Assembly: GCF_022346995.1 (NCBI RefSeq)
Contig: NZ_JAKRNM010000005.1
Location: forward strand, 1 to 64,000
Length of the DNA: 64,000 bases
Direction: 5' to 3'
From: Paenibacillus sp. ACRRY
GTDB lineage: Bacteria; Bacillota; Bacilli; Paenibacillales; Paenibacillaceae
Shown: piece after piece, positions 1-8,407 of the stretch
Numbering within the stretch: position 1 is the first letter of the stretch
Layout of the letters: every line of letters begins with the position of its first letter
The notes under the pieces: generated by a model
What the model saw: only the letters and a program-made list of their open reading frames with translations
Database searches by the model: none
What the model was told of the DNA's origin: nothing
Position numbers and translations under genes: made by a program

Positions 1-39
1 TTCACGGAGGTAACAGGGGTTCGAATCCCCTACGGGTCA
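1..39 (+). tRNA. tRNA-Glu(UUC), 3' part only
   Basis: The window opens inside the anticodon loop: bases 1-3 are TTC. The T arm (15-31) and the 3' acceptor strand ACGGGTC plus discriminator A (32-39) follow. The acceptor matches the GGCCCGT...ACGGGTC arrangement of Firmicute tRNA-Glu. The 5' half lies outside the window, so the identity rests on the anticodon and acceptor half. CCA is not encoded. Confidence 0.85.
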
Positions 40-44
40 TATAT

Positions 45-120
45 GGAGGCTTAGCTCAGCTGGGAGAGCATCTGCCTTACAAGCAGAGGGTCGGGGGTTC
101 GAGCCCCTCAGCCTCCACCA
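45..120 (+). tRNA. tRNA-Val(UAC)
   Basis: A complete cloverleaf can be drawn. The acceptor GGAGGCT pairs with AGCCTCC, D and T arms are normal, and the anticodon loop CTTACAA gives anticodon TAC at 78-80. The 3' CCA is encoded (118-120). It lies 5 bases after the partial tRNA-Glu in a tightly packed cluster. Confidence 0.97.
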
Positions 121-124
121 TTTT

Positions 125-198
125 AGGGGCATAGTTTAAAGGTAGAACAACGGTCTCCAAAACCGTTGGTGTGGGTTCAATTCCTGCTGCCCCTGCCA
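125..198 (+). tRNA. tRNA-Trp(CCA)
   Basis: The acceptor AGGGGCA pairs with TGCCCCT. The anticodon loop CTCCAAA gives anticodon CCA, and the T loop is TTCAATT. The 3' CCA is encoded (196-198). It is the third member of the cluster. Confidence 0.97.
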
Positions 199-207
199 TT
201 TTATTAT

Positions 208-280
208 GAGCCATTAGCTCAGTTGGTAGAGCACCTGACTTTTAATCAGGGTGTCGAAGGTTCGAGCCCTTCATGGCTCA
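208..280 (+). tRNA. tRNA-Lys(UUU)
   Basis: The acceptor GAGCCAT pairs with ATGGCTC, with discriminator A at 280. The anticodon loop CTTTTAA gives anticodon TTT. CCA is not encoded. It is the last tRNA of the cluster; the next 400 bases hold only two terminator-like hairpins. Confidence 0.97.
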
Positions 281-387
281 TTGTTTTTGTACGTGTTGGG
301 AGAGTATTCATCCCGCGTGTAACTTCTATAATCATCAAAATGGACCATAGTTATAAGCTATACTGACGATGGTGCCTACTGAATATC

Positions 388-418
388 AAAACCCTTGAGT
401 ATTCCTCAAGGGTTTTTC
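388..418 (+). terminator. Rho-independent terminator of the tRNA cluster
   Basis: An 11-bp perfect stem (389-399 with 405-415) has a 5-base loop and runs into TTTTT. It is placed correctly to end the tRNA transcript. The rest of 281-688 contains one more hairpin at 470-495 and no gene I can support. Confidence 0.9.
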
Positions 419-469
419 GTTTTTCTCAAATTCTACGGAGTAACTATAACCATCTACTATTCCCCTTAG

Positions 470-495
470 AAAGTCGCTATTTTAGCGGCTTTTTA
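470..495 (+). terminator. Second terminator-like hairpin (dispersed copy)
   Basis: The stem AGTCGCTA/TAGCGGCT (with one G-T pair) is followed by a T-run. The same hairpin, almost base for base, recurs at 32598-32620, and a diverged version occurs at 60094-60122. It may be a second terminator or the end of a lost gene. Confidence 0.6.
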
Positions 496-688
496 GTTTA
501 TCGGTGCAAGGGTCTAGACTTAATTACAGATTATCTAAAAATTAAATGATAACTCCCTACACTTTAGCTTAGTTAACGACAGCACAAAGATTACTAAAGG
601 GATTATTATTCTTTACTATGTATAATTATACTATTAAACTAATTGAAGACTTGCATATTAAGTATAATTATTTGAAAGGTTGATAAAA

Positions 689-1297
689 ATGAATCTAATC
701 TGTGAAACTCAAGTCGTTGCGGATTATTTGACCGTGACTGACGAGGTCAATTATGATCACCCACTGGTTGCTCGACTTGCTTCGGAATTAGCAGCATCAT
801 CGGAAGATCAGGTGGATTATATCAAACAGTCATATATGTATGTCAGGGATCAAATTGCCCATTCCTGGGATATCAAGAGTTCTAGAGTCACATGTTCCGC
901 TTCAGAGACATTGATTTATAAAGAAGGTATTTGTTATGCCAAAGCAAATCTACTATGTGCCATATTACGGAGAGAGGGAATACCATCTGGCTTCTGTTAT
1001 CAACGACTTACGATCGGGGACACTCCAGATACGGGCTATTGTATCCATGCACTAAATGCTGTCTATATTCATCATTTAGATTCATGGATCCGTTTGGATG
1101 CACGAGGAAACAAGCCTGGAATCCAAGCAGAGTTTTCATTGGATGAAGAAAAACTTGCCTTTACGATCCGAAAAGAGTACGACGAAGCCGAGTATATGAC
1201 GATATTTAAGTCTCCACATGTTAAGACTATTGAAGCTTTGAAAAATAATACAGACTGCATAAATATGTATTTGTACGGGCTGCCTGAACAACTGTGA
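689..1297 (+). CDS. Transglutaminase-like domain protein
   Basis: About 202 aa. The transglutaminase-like (papain-fold) core is visible: catalytic Cys in GICYAKAN (about residue 87), His in the segment around CIHALNAVY, and Asp in RLDARGN. This is the Cys-His-Asp triad order of the family. In bacteria such proteins are usually cysteine peptidases or amide hydrolases of unknown substrate. There is no signal peptide, so it is probably cytoplasmic. I chose the ATG at 689, because AAAGG at 675-679 is 9 bases upstream; a TTG at 680 would overlap the ribosome binding site. It is monocistronic, with a terminator following at 1424. The substrate is unknown. Confidence 0.85.
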   Translation: MNLICETQVVADYLTVTDEVNYDHPLVARLASELAASSEDQVDYIKQSYMYVRDQIAHSWDIKSSRVTCSASETLIYKEGICYAKANLLCAILRREGIPSGFCYQRLTIGDTPDTGYCIHALNAVYIHHLDSWIRLDARGNKPGIQAEFSLDEEKLAFTIRKEYDEAEYMTIFKSPHVKTIEALKNNTDCINMYLYGLPEQL

Positions 1298-1423
1298 TTA
1301 ACGAGCTGTGGTGCAATACGGTACAGTTTAGAACTAAGATCAGCATGGGGATAGATAAATTCTAATGCATAACCTAGAAGTACTTTGAGTGAAGAATGGA
1401 TCAAAATATTATTGAATCTCTAT

Positions 1424-1466
1424 AAAACTCCTTTCAACTATTTTTGAATGGGAGTTTTTTTGTTTT
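1424..1466 (+). terminator. Rho-independent terminator
   Basis: The stem AAAACTCC/GGAGTTTT (1424-1431 with 1451-1458) extends inward through imperfect TTTCAA/TTGAAT pairing and is followed by seven T residues. It ends the transglutaminase-like gene. Confidence 0.85.
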
Positions 1467-1614
1467 ATCAGAACCCATAACTGATTAAGTACTCATTGAT
1501 CTACTTAAAAGTAAACTTAGGTAAAATATGCTAAAATAGGAATTATAACTAAAAATAACATGCCTGTAGCTTAGACGTTTCTGCTTTGATCAGGTTGATT
1601 AGGAGGAAAAAGTA

Positions 1615-1767
1615 TTGTTCTCAATAGTGTCAATCTTTGCAATTATATTTAACTTGGTGTTATACGGATTGGGCATATATGCTCTAATCCTATTTATAAA
1701 ACTTGCTCAACGTGGAATCCAAGCATTGGATATCTATCTAAGTGAAAAACGCGGGGGACGCTTCTAA
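1615..1767 (+). CDS. Small membrane protein, 50 aa
   Basis: A short reading frame starts with TTG, 8 bases after a perfect AGGAGG (1601-1606), and ends TAA at 1765-1767. The product begins MFSIVSIFAI and has one hydrophobic segment of about 28 residues. An amphipathic tail follows (AQRGIQALDIYLSEKR, then GGRF). A strong ribosome binding site, a coherent hydrophobic core and a charged C-terminus support a real gene. Similar orphan single-span proteins are common in Paenibacillus as I know the genus, without assigned function. No neighbour gives a clue: it stands alone between two terminator or intergenic regions. Confidence 0.72.
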   Translation: MFSIVSIFAIIFNLVLYGLGIYALILFIKLAQRGIQALDIYLSEKRGGRF

Positions 1768-1876
1768 TTCTCTCATGAATCAACCAACCACAAGATTATC
1801 ATTTTTCTCTCAGTGTTTTATTTCTACTGGTTTAGTATGATTAACACATCAACTAAGTAAAGAGAGGGCAAATGAC

Positions 1877-2656
1877 ATGGTGGATACTTTTTTAGAACAA
1901 ATCAACGAGTTGAACGATCTTCAAAAAGACTTGGTCAGCATACATCCTTTATTTGCAGAGCATTATCCTGTGGTTGTTGCATTTGAGGCCCTATTATATA
2001 TGTATGATTACTCAGTAGAGAAAGGGCAATATGAATGGGTGAAAACTGTTCCGGATGATCTTAACATCCCTGACGAGTGTCTGGCAGCCATGCCAGTGCA
2101 CCACATGAACGAACGAATGTGTGCAATTGTGACAGACTCAGCCTTCCAAAATTTTGAGCAGAAAGTGTACCTGTTTCACGAGTATGTTCATTGTTATGTC
2201 CATGAGAAATATGAGGAGATCGGGAATCGTCTTCAAATCAAACATAGGATGGAGAAGATTAAACGTGTGACATGGGAGCTTGATTACGAATTCCCTTATG
2301 AGGATGAGAATGTGGTCCAGCGGATCAATTCACTGTTGTCTACCTTGAAGAGCGGAGATGTAGTCCAGGTACAATCAGCAAGAAAAATGTTATTCAGCTC
2401 TTTAACTGAGGAACAAGGGGAGTACTGGAACTGGCTGGAGTGGAACGAAGGCTATGCGCGATATATCGAAAATCGGATACGAGAAAAATTCGGGCTGGAA
2501 CTGAATCATTTGGGGGACGCAGCCCCTTATAATCGTCTGGTTTTCTATGAGTGCGGTTCGGAGTACATCAGTCTGTTGGTTCGTGAACAGCCGGCTCTTC
2601 ATACAGATTTGGAACAGTTGTTTAATACAATTCTGTTAGAACGAGTTCAGGGATGA
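1877..2656 (+). CDS. Protein with HExxH-type zinc metallopeptidase motif
   Basis: 259 aa, not assigned to a named family. A candidate active site is visible: HEYVH (residues about 101-105, within VYLFHEYVHCYVHEKY) has the HExxH zinc-binding form. About 90 residues later WNEGYARYIEN resembles the downstream glutamate element (E-G-x-A-x-Y) that gives the third ligand in gluzincin-like peptidases. There is no signal peptide, suggesting a cytoplasmic hydrolase. ATG 1877 follows a purine-rich AGAGAGGG. The next gene starts 87 bases downstream. The peptidase assignment is motif-based only. Confidence 0.6.
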   Translation: MVDTFLEQINELNDLQKDLVSIHPLFAEHYPVVVAFEALLYMYDYSVEKGQYEWVKTVPDDLNIPDECLAAMPVHHMNERMCAIVTDSAFQNFEQKVYLFHEYVHCYVHEKYEEIGNRLQIKHRMEKIKRVTWELDYEFPYEDENVVQRINSLLSTLKSGDVVQVQSARKMLFSSLTEEQGEYWNWLEWNEGYARYIENRIREKFGLELNHLGDAAPYNRLVFYECGSEYISLLVREQPALHTDLEQLFNTILLERVQG

Positions 2657-2743
2657 ATTTGCTTTTCCTCGGCTAAATGCTGTTAAGTAATGGTTCTTAT
2701 CGGTTCTATGAGCAGCAGACTCTGATCTAAAGGAGAACATTCC

Positions 2744-3445
2744 ATGCCACTGCCTATGGTTCACTTACATGTAGCTGTGCTATTTGCTGATGCTAATCCA
2801 AAACGTGTTGATCGAGGTCCGTTCTATCTTGGGAATATTGCACCGGATTCCATTCATATGCGTGAAGGTACAACAAGGGAGGACAAGGAATACACCCACT
2901 TCAACCCCAAGGGTGATGAGAATTATGTCGCACGTTTACAAGAGCTATACTCCGTCTACATTCAACAACGTTCAGATGAGGGCTGGAAGTGGTTTATACG
3001 CGGTTATTTCATGCATGTCATGACGGATTATTACTGGTTTCGGAGTTTGTATCCTGAATTCGTGGAACGAGTCACCAGCACGGATGAAACCAATGATGTG
3101 ATGCGAACGAAGGATGAACTCGGCCGGTTGTACTACCAGGAGACGGATCAGATTGATTTTAACCTCTATCATTATGCTAGTTGGAGTGGGGAAGTATGGC
3201 ATATGCTTAAAAATACTCTGTGTTATGATGTCGAGGGTCGTTTAACAGCAGAAGAGATTCTGCGCTGGAGGGATCGTACAGTTTCTTTTTTTAACGAGCA
3301 GGCCAACGAGCCCGGGATCGTGCCCACATATTTGACTGATGATTTGGTACAGGCGTTTGTGACCGATACGGTGCAGCGGTTGATCTTGTTATTCCAATCG
3401 TGGGACCCTGAGCTGCAGCATCTGAATGTGAACATGGGAAGCTAA
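2744..3445 (+). CDS. Zinc-dependent phospholipase C family protein
   Basis: 233 aa. The N-terminus MPLPMVHLHVA, the block FYLGNIAPDSIHMR and the histidine-rich helix RGYFMHVMTDYYW match the cytoplasmic Firmicute branch of the zinc-dependent phospholipase C/S1-P1 nuclease fold. In that fold His and Asp residues from several helices hold zinc ions. No secretion signal is present, unlike classical secreted phospholipase C, so the true substrate is uncertain. A good AAAGGAGA ribosome binding site precedes ATG 2744. A lipoprotein gene starts 18 bases after the stop, so the two are probably co-transcribed. Confidence 0.75.
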   Translation: MPLPMVHLHVAVLFADANPKRVDRGPFYLGNIAPDSIHMREGTTREDKEYTHFNPKGDENYVARLQELYSVYIQQRSDEGWKWFIRGYFMHVMTDYYWFRSLYPEFVERVTSTDETNDVMRTKDELGRLYYQETDQIDFNLYHYASWSGEVWHMLKNTLCYDVEGRLTAEEILRWRDRTVSFFNEQANEPGIVPTYLTDDLVQAFVTDTVQRLILLFQSWDPELQHLNVNMGS

Positions 3446-3463
3446 GGGAGAGGGTGTTTACGG

Positions 3464-3880
3464 ATGAAAAAAGGAGCAATCTTCTTATGTTTGTTCGCAG
3501 TTTTCCTTGCGAGCTGTACACATACCGATACTTCTGGTTCAGATGAAAATCTTCCCTCGCTCATCACTTTAACCTGTAACCCTGATTACACATTTGAACC
3601 CTGCCAAGATATTCAGTTCGATGAGCCAACCGAAGTTCGGGTGATCATGAATGCGATAGAAAACGCGGAACTTTTACCTGGAAATCTTAATTACCTAGCA
3701 CAATACAAAATGAGTGTAACGAATACGGATCAATCCGTGACCAAATATGATTTTTCTATAGGAACTGATCCTAAAATGAAGGCCCTGTTGGTAGACGGGA
3801 TAGACACCACCACGGGATATAGCATATCGCTAGAGGATGCAAATCAATTAAGATCATTGATTGAACAGCATACCCATTAA
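3464..3880 (+). CDS. Predicted lipoprotein
   Basis: 138 aa. A short lipoprotein signal MKKGAIFLCLFAVFLASC ends in the lipobox LASC, with Cys about residue 18 as the predicted lipidated residue on the outer face of the membrane. The mature part has no family I recognise; it holds a further Cys pair (TCNPD and EPCQD). The ribosome binding site GGGAGAGGG overlaps the end of the upstream phospholipase-like gene's trailer, suggesting co-transcription. A GNAT gene follows after 32 bases. Confidence 0.75.
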   Translation: MKKGAIFLCLFAVFLASCTHTDTSGSDENLPSLITLTCNPDYTFEPCQDIQFDEPTEVRVIMNAIENAELLPGNLNYLAQYKMSVTNTDQSVTKYDFSIGTDPKMKALLVDGIDTTTGYSISLEDANQLRSLIEQHTH

Positions 3881-3912
3881 CCAGACATCATGAAATGGAG
3901 AGACCGTTATAT

Positions 3913-4482
3913 ATGGATCAACCGACTATCATTCAACCCTTAAATTCAACAGATGTGGAGGGTGCCTACCTGGTGTTTGAACGTTCCATTACGCAGGCGT
4001 TTAATCAAGAGGGATTGGGTTCGCTTCAAGATGATATGAAGGATGAAATTCAACACAAAAAGTCGCTGCTTCAATCAACACTGCATCCGGACGAGTATAG
4101 TGAGTCTACTGATACCGGGTCTTTTTTTCTGCTGGCTAAACGCGGAAATAACGTAGTTGGGACGATTTCATATGCACCCTGCGGCGAGGAGATTCGGATT
4201 CTGAGTGAGAATCGACTGAATGATATCGGGGAATTGGGTAGCTTATACATACTGCCGGAAGTTCAAGGTCAGGGAATAGGTTCGATGCTCATTGAGGCGC
4301 TCGCAACTGAACTTCAGAAGCGAGGAGTTAAGCAATTTTGCCTGGATAGCGGCTACCGGACCGCGCAGAAGAAGTGGAAGCGAAAGTTTGGAGAACCCTA
4401 TACTGTGGCACACAACTACTGGGGCGAGGGAACGGACCATATGGTGTGGTTATGCAATGTGAAGGATTTTGCAGTAAATTAG
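3913..4482 (+). CDS. GNAT family N-acetyltransferase
   Basis: 189 aa. The acetyl-CoA pyrophosphate-binding signature QGQGIGSMLIEAL follows the beta-strand GELGSLYILPEV, and a typical C-terminal strand holds the GYRTAQKKWKRKFGEPY segment. The acceptor substrate cannot be predicted. ATG 3913 is chosen because GGAG (3897-3900) lies upstream. An in-frame ATG at 3895 has no ribosome binding site and would contain this GGAG. It ends its transcript at the strong hairpin 4488-4530. Confidence 0.85.
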   Translation: MDQPTIIQPLNSTDVEGAYLVFERSITQAFNQEGLGSLQDDMKDEIQHKKSLLQSTLHPDEYSESTDTGSFFLLAKRGNNVVGTISYAPCGEEIRILSENRLNDIGELGSLYILPEVQGQGIGSMLIEALATELQKRGVKQFCLDSGYRTAQKKWKRKFGEPYTVAHNYWGEGTDHMVWLCNVKDFAVN

Positions 4483-4487
4483 AAGCC

Positions 4488-4530
4488 AAAAGAGATGACA
4501 GCCTGGAATGCACAGGGGTCATCTCTTTTA
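4488..4530 (+). terminator. Rho-independent terminator
   Basis: A 12-bp perfect stem (4488-4499 with 4518-4529) starts with four A residues and ends in four T residues. It may also act on the opposite strand. Confidence 0.88.
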
Positions 4531-4625
4531 CGAAGTGGGACATTTCATGTGAGGGGTTATTCTGCTAAGGTTTTGTATTTCTCAGTGTATTCAATCCAAT
4601 TTACGCAGAAGAGGGGGAAGAACGT

Positions 4626-5402
4626 TTGATTCGAATTGTATTCTTCGATGTAGACGGTACATTGTTAAGCGAGACGGATCATAGATTATCATCAGCTACG
4701 GCGGATTCCATTCGCGAATTGATACATAAAGGCATACGGGTGGTGCTTGTCACAGGCAGGCCCTACAGTTTGTGCGAGGAATTCATTGATTTGGGGATCG
4801 ATACCATTATTTCAGCCAACGGGGCATTGATCAAAATCGGGGATGAGATTATACATAAGTCCGTGCTCTCTGGACAGACGGTCCGGGAATTAAGTGAATT
4901 TGCCGAGTTGAACAATCACAGCATTTCATATTTTACAGAGTCGTTTGCAATGAATGGTGTACGTGCCACGGATGTCCGCGTCTTAGGCGCCTTGCGGGAA
5001 ACCCTCGGAGTAACGCATTCTCCGCAGCAAATGGATTCTCTGGAGCAGGAAGTGGTTTGCATTTGCTTATATGCGGATGAGCTAGAGGCTAAAAAATTTC
5101 AGGACAGATTCCCTTCATTGCGCTTTGTGAGATTTCATCCGTATGTGTCCAATGTGCTGGAAGAAAACGAAGTATCCAAATCTGTAGCTGCTGCGAGAGT
5201 CCTTGACTATCTCCATCTGACCAGAGAGGAAGCCATGGCCTTCGGTGATGGAGAGAATGATATCGATCTGCTAGAGTTTGTGGGCCTCGGGATCGCAATG
5301 GGCAACGGGGGAGAACGTCTTAAACAAAGCGCAGATTACGTTACGCTAAGAGCGAGTGAGGAGGGGGTCACCCATGCATTGAAGAAATTTAGGCTGATAT
5401 GA
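4626..5402 (+). CDS. HAD-superfamily Cof-type phosphatase
   Basis: 258 aa. HAD motif I FFDVDGTLL (nucleophile Asp), motif II VTGRPY, and motif IV GDGENDIDLLEFVGLGIAMGN identify a Cof/YidA-type (type IIB capped) phosphatase. These act on small sugar phosphates or flavin phosphates; the actual substrate is unknown. The TTG start at 4626 follows GAGGGGG (4611-4617) with 8-base spacing. It is cytoplasmic. Family length is about 260-290 aa, so it is complete. A small membrane-protein gene and a second HAD gene follow on the same strand. Confidence 0.9.
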   Translation: MIRIVFFDVDGTLLSETDHRLSSATADSIRELIHKGIRVVLVTGRPYSLCEEFIDLGIDTIISANGALIKIGDEIIHKSVLSGQTVRELSEFAELNNHSISYFTESFAMNGVRATDVRVLGALRETLGVTHSPQQMDSLEQEVVCICLYADELEAKKFQDRFPSLRFVRFHPYVSNVLEENEVSKSVAAARVLDYLHLTREEAMAFGDGENDIDLLEFVGLGIAMGNGGERLKQSADYVTLRASEEGVTHALKKFRLI

Positions 5403-5474
5403 GCAAGAAGGATTTAATGTAAAATATATCCTTAATATGGATTTTAATATAAAATGGTAGATAAAGAGGTGAGG

Positions 5475-5618
5475 GTGATCGAAGAGTTGATTCTTTTGGT
5501 GTGTATCTTGATTATGACAGTCACATTACTTAGCATCGAAGTGAAAACCAAAAAAATAATGCAGGAGCAAGCCCGAATAAATCAGAAGCTGGAGCAATTT
5601 TTGGAGAAAGACTCCTAG
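5475..5618 (+). CDS. Small membrane protein, about 47 aa
   Basis: A short reading frame is preceded by AAAGAGGTGAG (5463-5473). From GTG 5475 it begins MIEELILLVCILIMTVTLL: one transmembrane helix, then a charged, Gln/Glu/Lys-rich helix ending QKLEQFLEKDS, a single-span, coiled-tail layout. In-frame starts at ATG 5454 or GTG 5469 are possible; the ribosome binding site favours 5469 or 5475. It lies 51 bases before a HAD gene. No function is known to me. Confidence 0.58.
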   Translation: MIEELILLVCILIMTVTLLSIEVKTKKIMQEQARINQKLEQFLEKDS

Positions 5619-5669
5619 CAAGGGACAGATTCAAGTAATCTTAGGCAAAGTTAAGGGGGCAGAAGTACA

Positions 5670-6332
5670 ATGGACCAGATTAAAGCCATTATTTTTGATT
5701 TGGACAATACCATTTTGAACAGGACACGAACTTTCGAGGGATTTACTCAAAGCCTGTTGAAGACATATTTCAGTCACCTGGAGACTACTGACGATATCAA
5801 CCAACGAATTATAGAACTTGATCAGGATGGTTATAAGGATAAACCGCTTCTATTCAATGAATTGCTGCAGGAGCTACCTTGGTCCGTGTACCCGCCGCAT
5901 GCAGAGCTTATGGAGTTCTATGGCAAGGAGTATGTAAGAAGCGCGGTGCTGATGGAAGAGGCGCGGGAAGTGGTACAGCAGCTCCGAAGCAAATACCAAA
6001 CCGGATTAATCACCAATGGCAAAACAGATATACAGTATGGCAAAATCGATCAGCTTGGAATTCGGGATGATTTTGACCTGATTATTGTTTCAGAAGAAGC
6101 CGGGGTGAAAAAGCCCGATCCGCAGATATTTCGACTAGCACTCGATCATTTCGGTCTGTCTCCCGAGCAGTGTATTTACATAGGAGATCATCCGACGAAT
6201 GATGTTGAAGGAGCTGCTAATGTAGGCATGAACACCATCTGGATGAAAGTCAACCAGCCTTGGCAGGATAGCATCACCGCCCGTCCTTTGCATTCCATCA
6301 CGCATCTGCGTGAATTGCTGCCCTTGCTATAG
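5670..6332 (+). CDS. HAD family hydrolase (haloacid dehalogenase-like)
   Basis: 220 aa. Motif I is IIFDLDNTILNRTRTF, motif II LITNGKTDIQ, motif III Lys in GVKKPDPQIFRLAL, and motif IV YIGDHPTNDVEGAANVGM. This pattern is that of the YjjG/phosphoglycolate phosphatase-like branch with a helical cap (residues about 17-85). It is probably a small-molecule or nucleotide phosphatase in the cytoplasm. ATG 5670 follows AAGGGGGCAG. A bidirectional-looking terminator sits immediately after, separating it from the converging glycosyltransferase gene. Confidence 0.9.
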   Translation: MDQIKAIIFDLDNTILNRTRTFEGFTQSLLKTYFSHLETTDDINQRIIELDQDGYKDKPLLFNELLQELPWSVYPPHAELMEFYGKEYVRSAVLMEEAREVVQQLRSKYQTGLITNGKTDIQYGKIDQLGIRDDFDLIIVSEEAGVKKPDPQIFRLALDHFGLSPEQCIYIGDHPTNDVEGAANVGMNTIWMKVNQPWQDSITARPLHSITHLRELLPLL

Positions 6333-6344
6333 GGAGATCGTTGT

Positions 6345-6383
6345 AAAGAGTGAGGATGTTGGCTGCATCCCCACTCTTTTTTA
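6345..6383. terminator. Terminator between convergent genes
   Basis: The stem AAAGAGTG(A)GGATG/GCATCCCCACTCTTT has a short loop, a T-run on the + side and A residues on the other. It lies between the convergent HAD and glycosyltransferase genes and probably serves both. Confidence 0.8.
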
Positions 6384-6425
6384 GTATGACCAAGCTCAAA
6401 CCAAGCATTGTCTATCTAACAAGGT

Positions 6426-7583
6426 TCAGGCTGTTATGATTCGAGATTTCGAGCGTCTGTTGCGATTATCAATGGCCTCTTCATAGTCCCTGATCAACCC
6501 GTCAAAAATATGTTCCCAGGATCGTTGTAGAGCCAGCTTCCTGCCTTCCAGACCCATCCTTTGAAGCTGATCCACGTGATCGCCCCAGAGACATATCTCT
6601 CGAATCAAGGCCTCGGGATTACCCGGCTCAAATAAAACACCACTACGATGATGCACCACCAGATCCTTCACACCTCCAGCATTTGCAGCAAGAACAGGCA
6701 GTCCGGAAGCCATGGCTTCCAGCACTACATTACCAAAGGTCTCTGTGCAGGAAGGAAACACAAACCAATCCGACGAAGCATACATAGAAGCAAGCTCTTC
6801 GCCATGCACATAACCGGTAAAAGTCACATTGGGTGGGCATTGCGAACGCATTTTGGGAAGCAGAGGTCCGTCCCCTACAATGAGCCAATGTACACGGGAT
6901 TGAATGTGTTCAGGCAGGTGCTGCATGGCAGACGTGAGCGTAGCGATATCTTTTTCTGGGGCAATTCGTCCAACGTAGAGTAAAATAAGAGGGGCTGTTA
7001 TATTGTAGCGAGTACGAATTTCATCTCTTTGTTTATCGGGTGCATACAGATCGCAATCAATTCCGCGTGACCAGAGCTTAAGACGCTGAATACCTTGCGA
7101 CTGGAGTGTGTTTAGCGTTTCCAAGGACGGTGTCAGGGTGGCATCGGCGGATCGATGGAACCATTTGATGTACTTCCAATAGAGGGGAATCATGCTCTTT
7201 AATCGGTAATATTCGAGGTAACGATCGAAGTGGGTATGGTAGGAGACCACATGTGGCAGATGATGCTTGAGTGCATACTTGAGACCGAGGAGTCCCATAT
7301 TGAAAGGTGTGGCGATGTGCAGCAGATCTGGCTCAAAGGCTTGCAGCTGTTGATGGATGGAGTTCCGGTTAGGTAAGGCGATCCGACATTCCGGATACAG
7401 AAAAAAGGGGATATTGGCGACCGCTCGTACCGAAGCGGAGTCACTGCCATCAATGACAGACATCGGAGTAAACAGCAGATGTTCGATACCTCTGCGGTTC
7501 ATGTGGTTACTCAGGCGGTGCAGCGTACCGGCAACACCATTGGTTTCGGGAATGTAGGTGTCGGTAAACAAGGCCAGGCGCAT
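6426..7583 (-). CDS. Glycosyltransferase family 4 (GT-B fold)
   Basis: 385 aa from the chosen start. The N-terminal domain opens MMRLALFTDTYIPETNGVA, typical of GT4 enzymes acting on lipid or polysaccharide acceptors. The C-terminal domain shows YVGRIAPEKD, the GDGP turn, and the nucleotide-sugar site ETFGNVVLEAMASGLPV (the E-x7-E motif). It likely transfers hexose from UDP- or GDP-sugar at the membrane inner face, possibly to diacylglycerol; the acceptor is inferred. The start at 7583 lies 5 bases after GGGAGGGG; longer in-frame starts up to 7646 would run through that site. It is divergent from the DUF4375-like gene. Confidence 0.87.
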   Translation of the reverse strand: MRLALFTDTYIPETNGVAGTLHRLSNHMNRRGIEHLLFTPMSVIDGSDSASVRAVANIPFFLYPECRIALPNRNSIHQQLQAFEPDLLHIATPFNMGLLGLKYALKHHLPHVVSYHTHFDRYLEYYRLKSMIPLYWKYIKWFHRSADATLTPSLETLNTLQSQGIQRLKLWSRGIDCDLYAPDKQRDEIRTRYNITAPLILLYVGRIAPEKDIATLTSAMQHLPEHIQSRVHWLIVGDGPLLPKMRSQCPPNVTFTGYVHGEELASMYASSDWFVFPSCTETFGNVVLEAMASGLPVLAANAGGVKDLVVHHRSGVLFEPGNPEALIREICLWGDHVDQLQRMGLEGRKLALQRSWEHIFDGLIRDYEEAIDNRNRRSKSRIITA

Positions 7584-7813
7584 CATTACCCCTCCCATGA
7601 CTCTTGATGTGAAGATCATAACAATGGATCGTTTTCCGCAGGTCAAATGAAGGTTAACTTCAAGACGTTCTATGTAAATTTGAAGATAGCCTGTCCAGGA
7701 GAAATCATGAATGTATTCAATTAAAATAGGTTATTCTGCTATGATATAAAAGTTCAAGCGACTGAGAGGTTGTTTTGACCGTAAATGGGTCTAGTGTATA
7801 TAGGAGGAAATGG

Positions 7814-8383
7814 ATGAATACCTTACAGGAAGAATTACAACAATTATTGCCTTTGGATCAGCTTGAAGCCATGTCAGGTGAAGAAGTGGTGGGGAGTGTG
7901 GCGATGGATCTATACCGTGCGGAGTTTGCAACCATTCGTGAAAGTGGGCCTGAACTTCCGCAAGTTCTGCGTGACGTGATCCTAATTATTGATCTGGATA
8001 CCGAGCTGTCCATGAACGGCATGACCGGATTTTTGGAAAACGCAAGCGGAGGATTTCTGCAGGAAACCATAACCGCGATGCAGCGGATCGGGAACGAGGC
8101 TGATGCAGAGATCTTGAAGAGTATCCAGCTCGAGTTATCCGGGAGTGGTGTCACTTCCGAGCAACTGCGGCAGAATGTGAATGCATTGTCAGAGCACGAT
8201 GTAGCCACGTCGCTGAAAACACATGGACCGCACATTCATGAAGTCTTACAGCGGGTAGAGTTGCAAGCCAAAAGCTTAAGCATGCAGGAAGATAATGAAG
8301 AAGTATTCGATCTTCTGTATCAATATGTGGACAATAACAAAGACAGCTTAAGACAGGAAATCGAGCACATCTTGATGAATTAA
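7814..8383 (+). CDS. DUF4375 (DMP19-like) protein
   Basis: 189 aa. The block ILIIDLDTELSMNGMTGFLENASGGF matches the DUF4375/DMP19-like pattern (two Asp-linked strands, a NGG/NGM turn and a helix). In other bacteria this fold is linked to DNA-mimic or regulatory proteins, but function here is unknown. ATG 7814 is 6 bases after AGGAGG (7802-7807); a GTG/TTG start further upstream would span it. A P-loop gene follows after 24 bases, so the two probably form an operon with the small membrane protein at 8962. Confidence 0.72.
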   Translation: MNTLQEELQQLLPLDQLEAMSGEEVVGSVAMDLYRAEFATIRESGPELPQVLRDVILIIDLDTELSMNGMTGFLENASGGFLQETITAMQRIGNEADAEILKSIQLELSGSGVTSEQLRQNVNALSEHDVATSLKTHGPHIHEVLQRVELQAKSLSMQEDNEEVFDLLYQYVDNNKDSLRQEIEHILMN

Positions 8384-8407
8384 ATTCAGTTCACGGGGAG
8401 AGCTACC

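Noticed and set aside
166-366. 66-codon frame over the tRNA-Trp/tRNA-Lys genes
   Set aside because: It reads through mature tRNA sequence and has no ribosome binding site.
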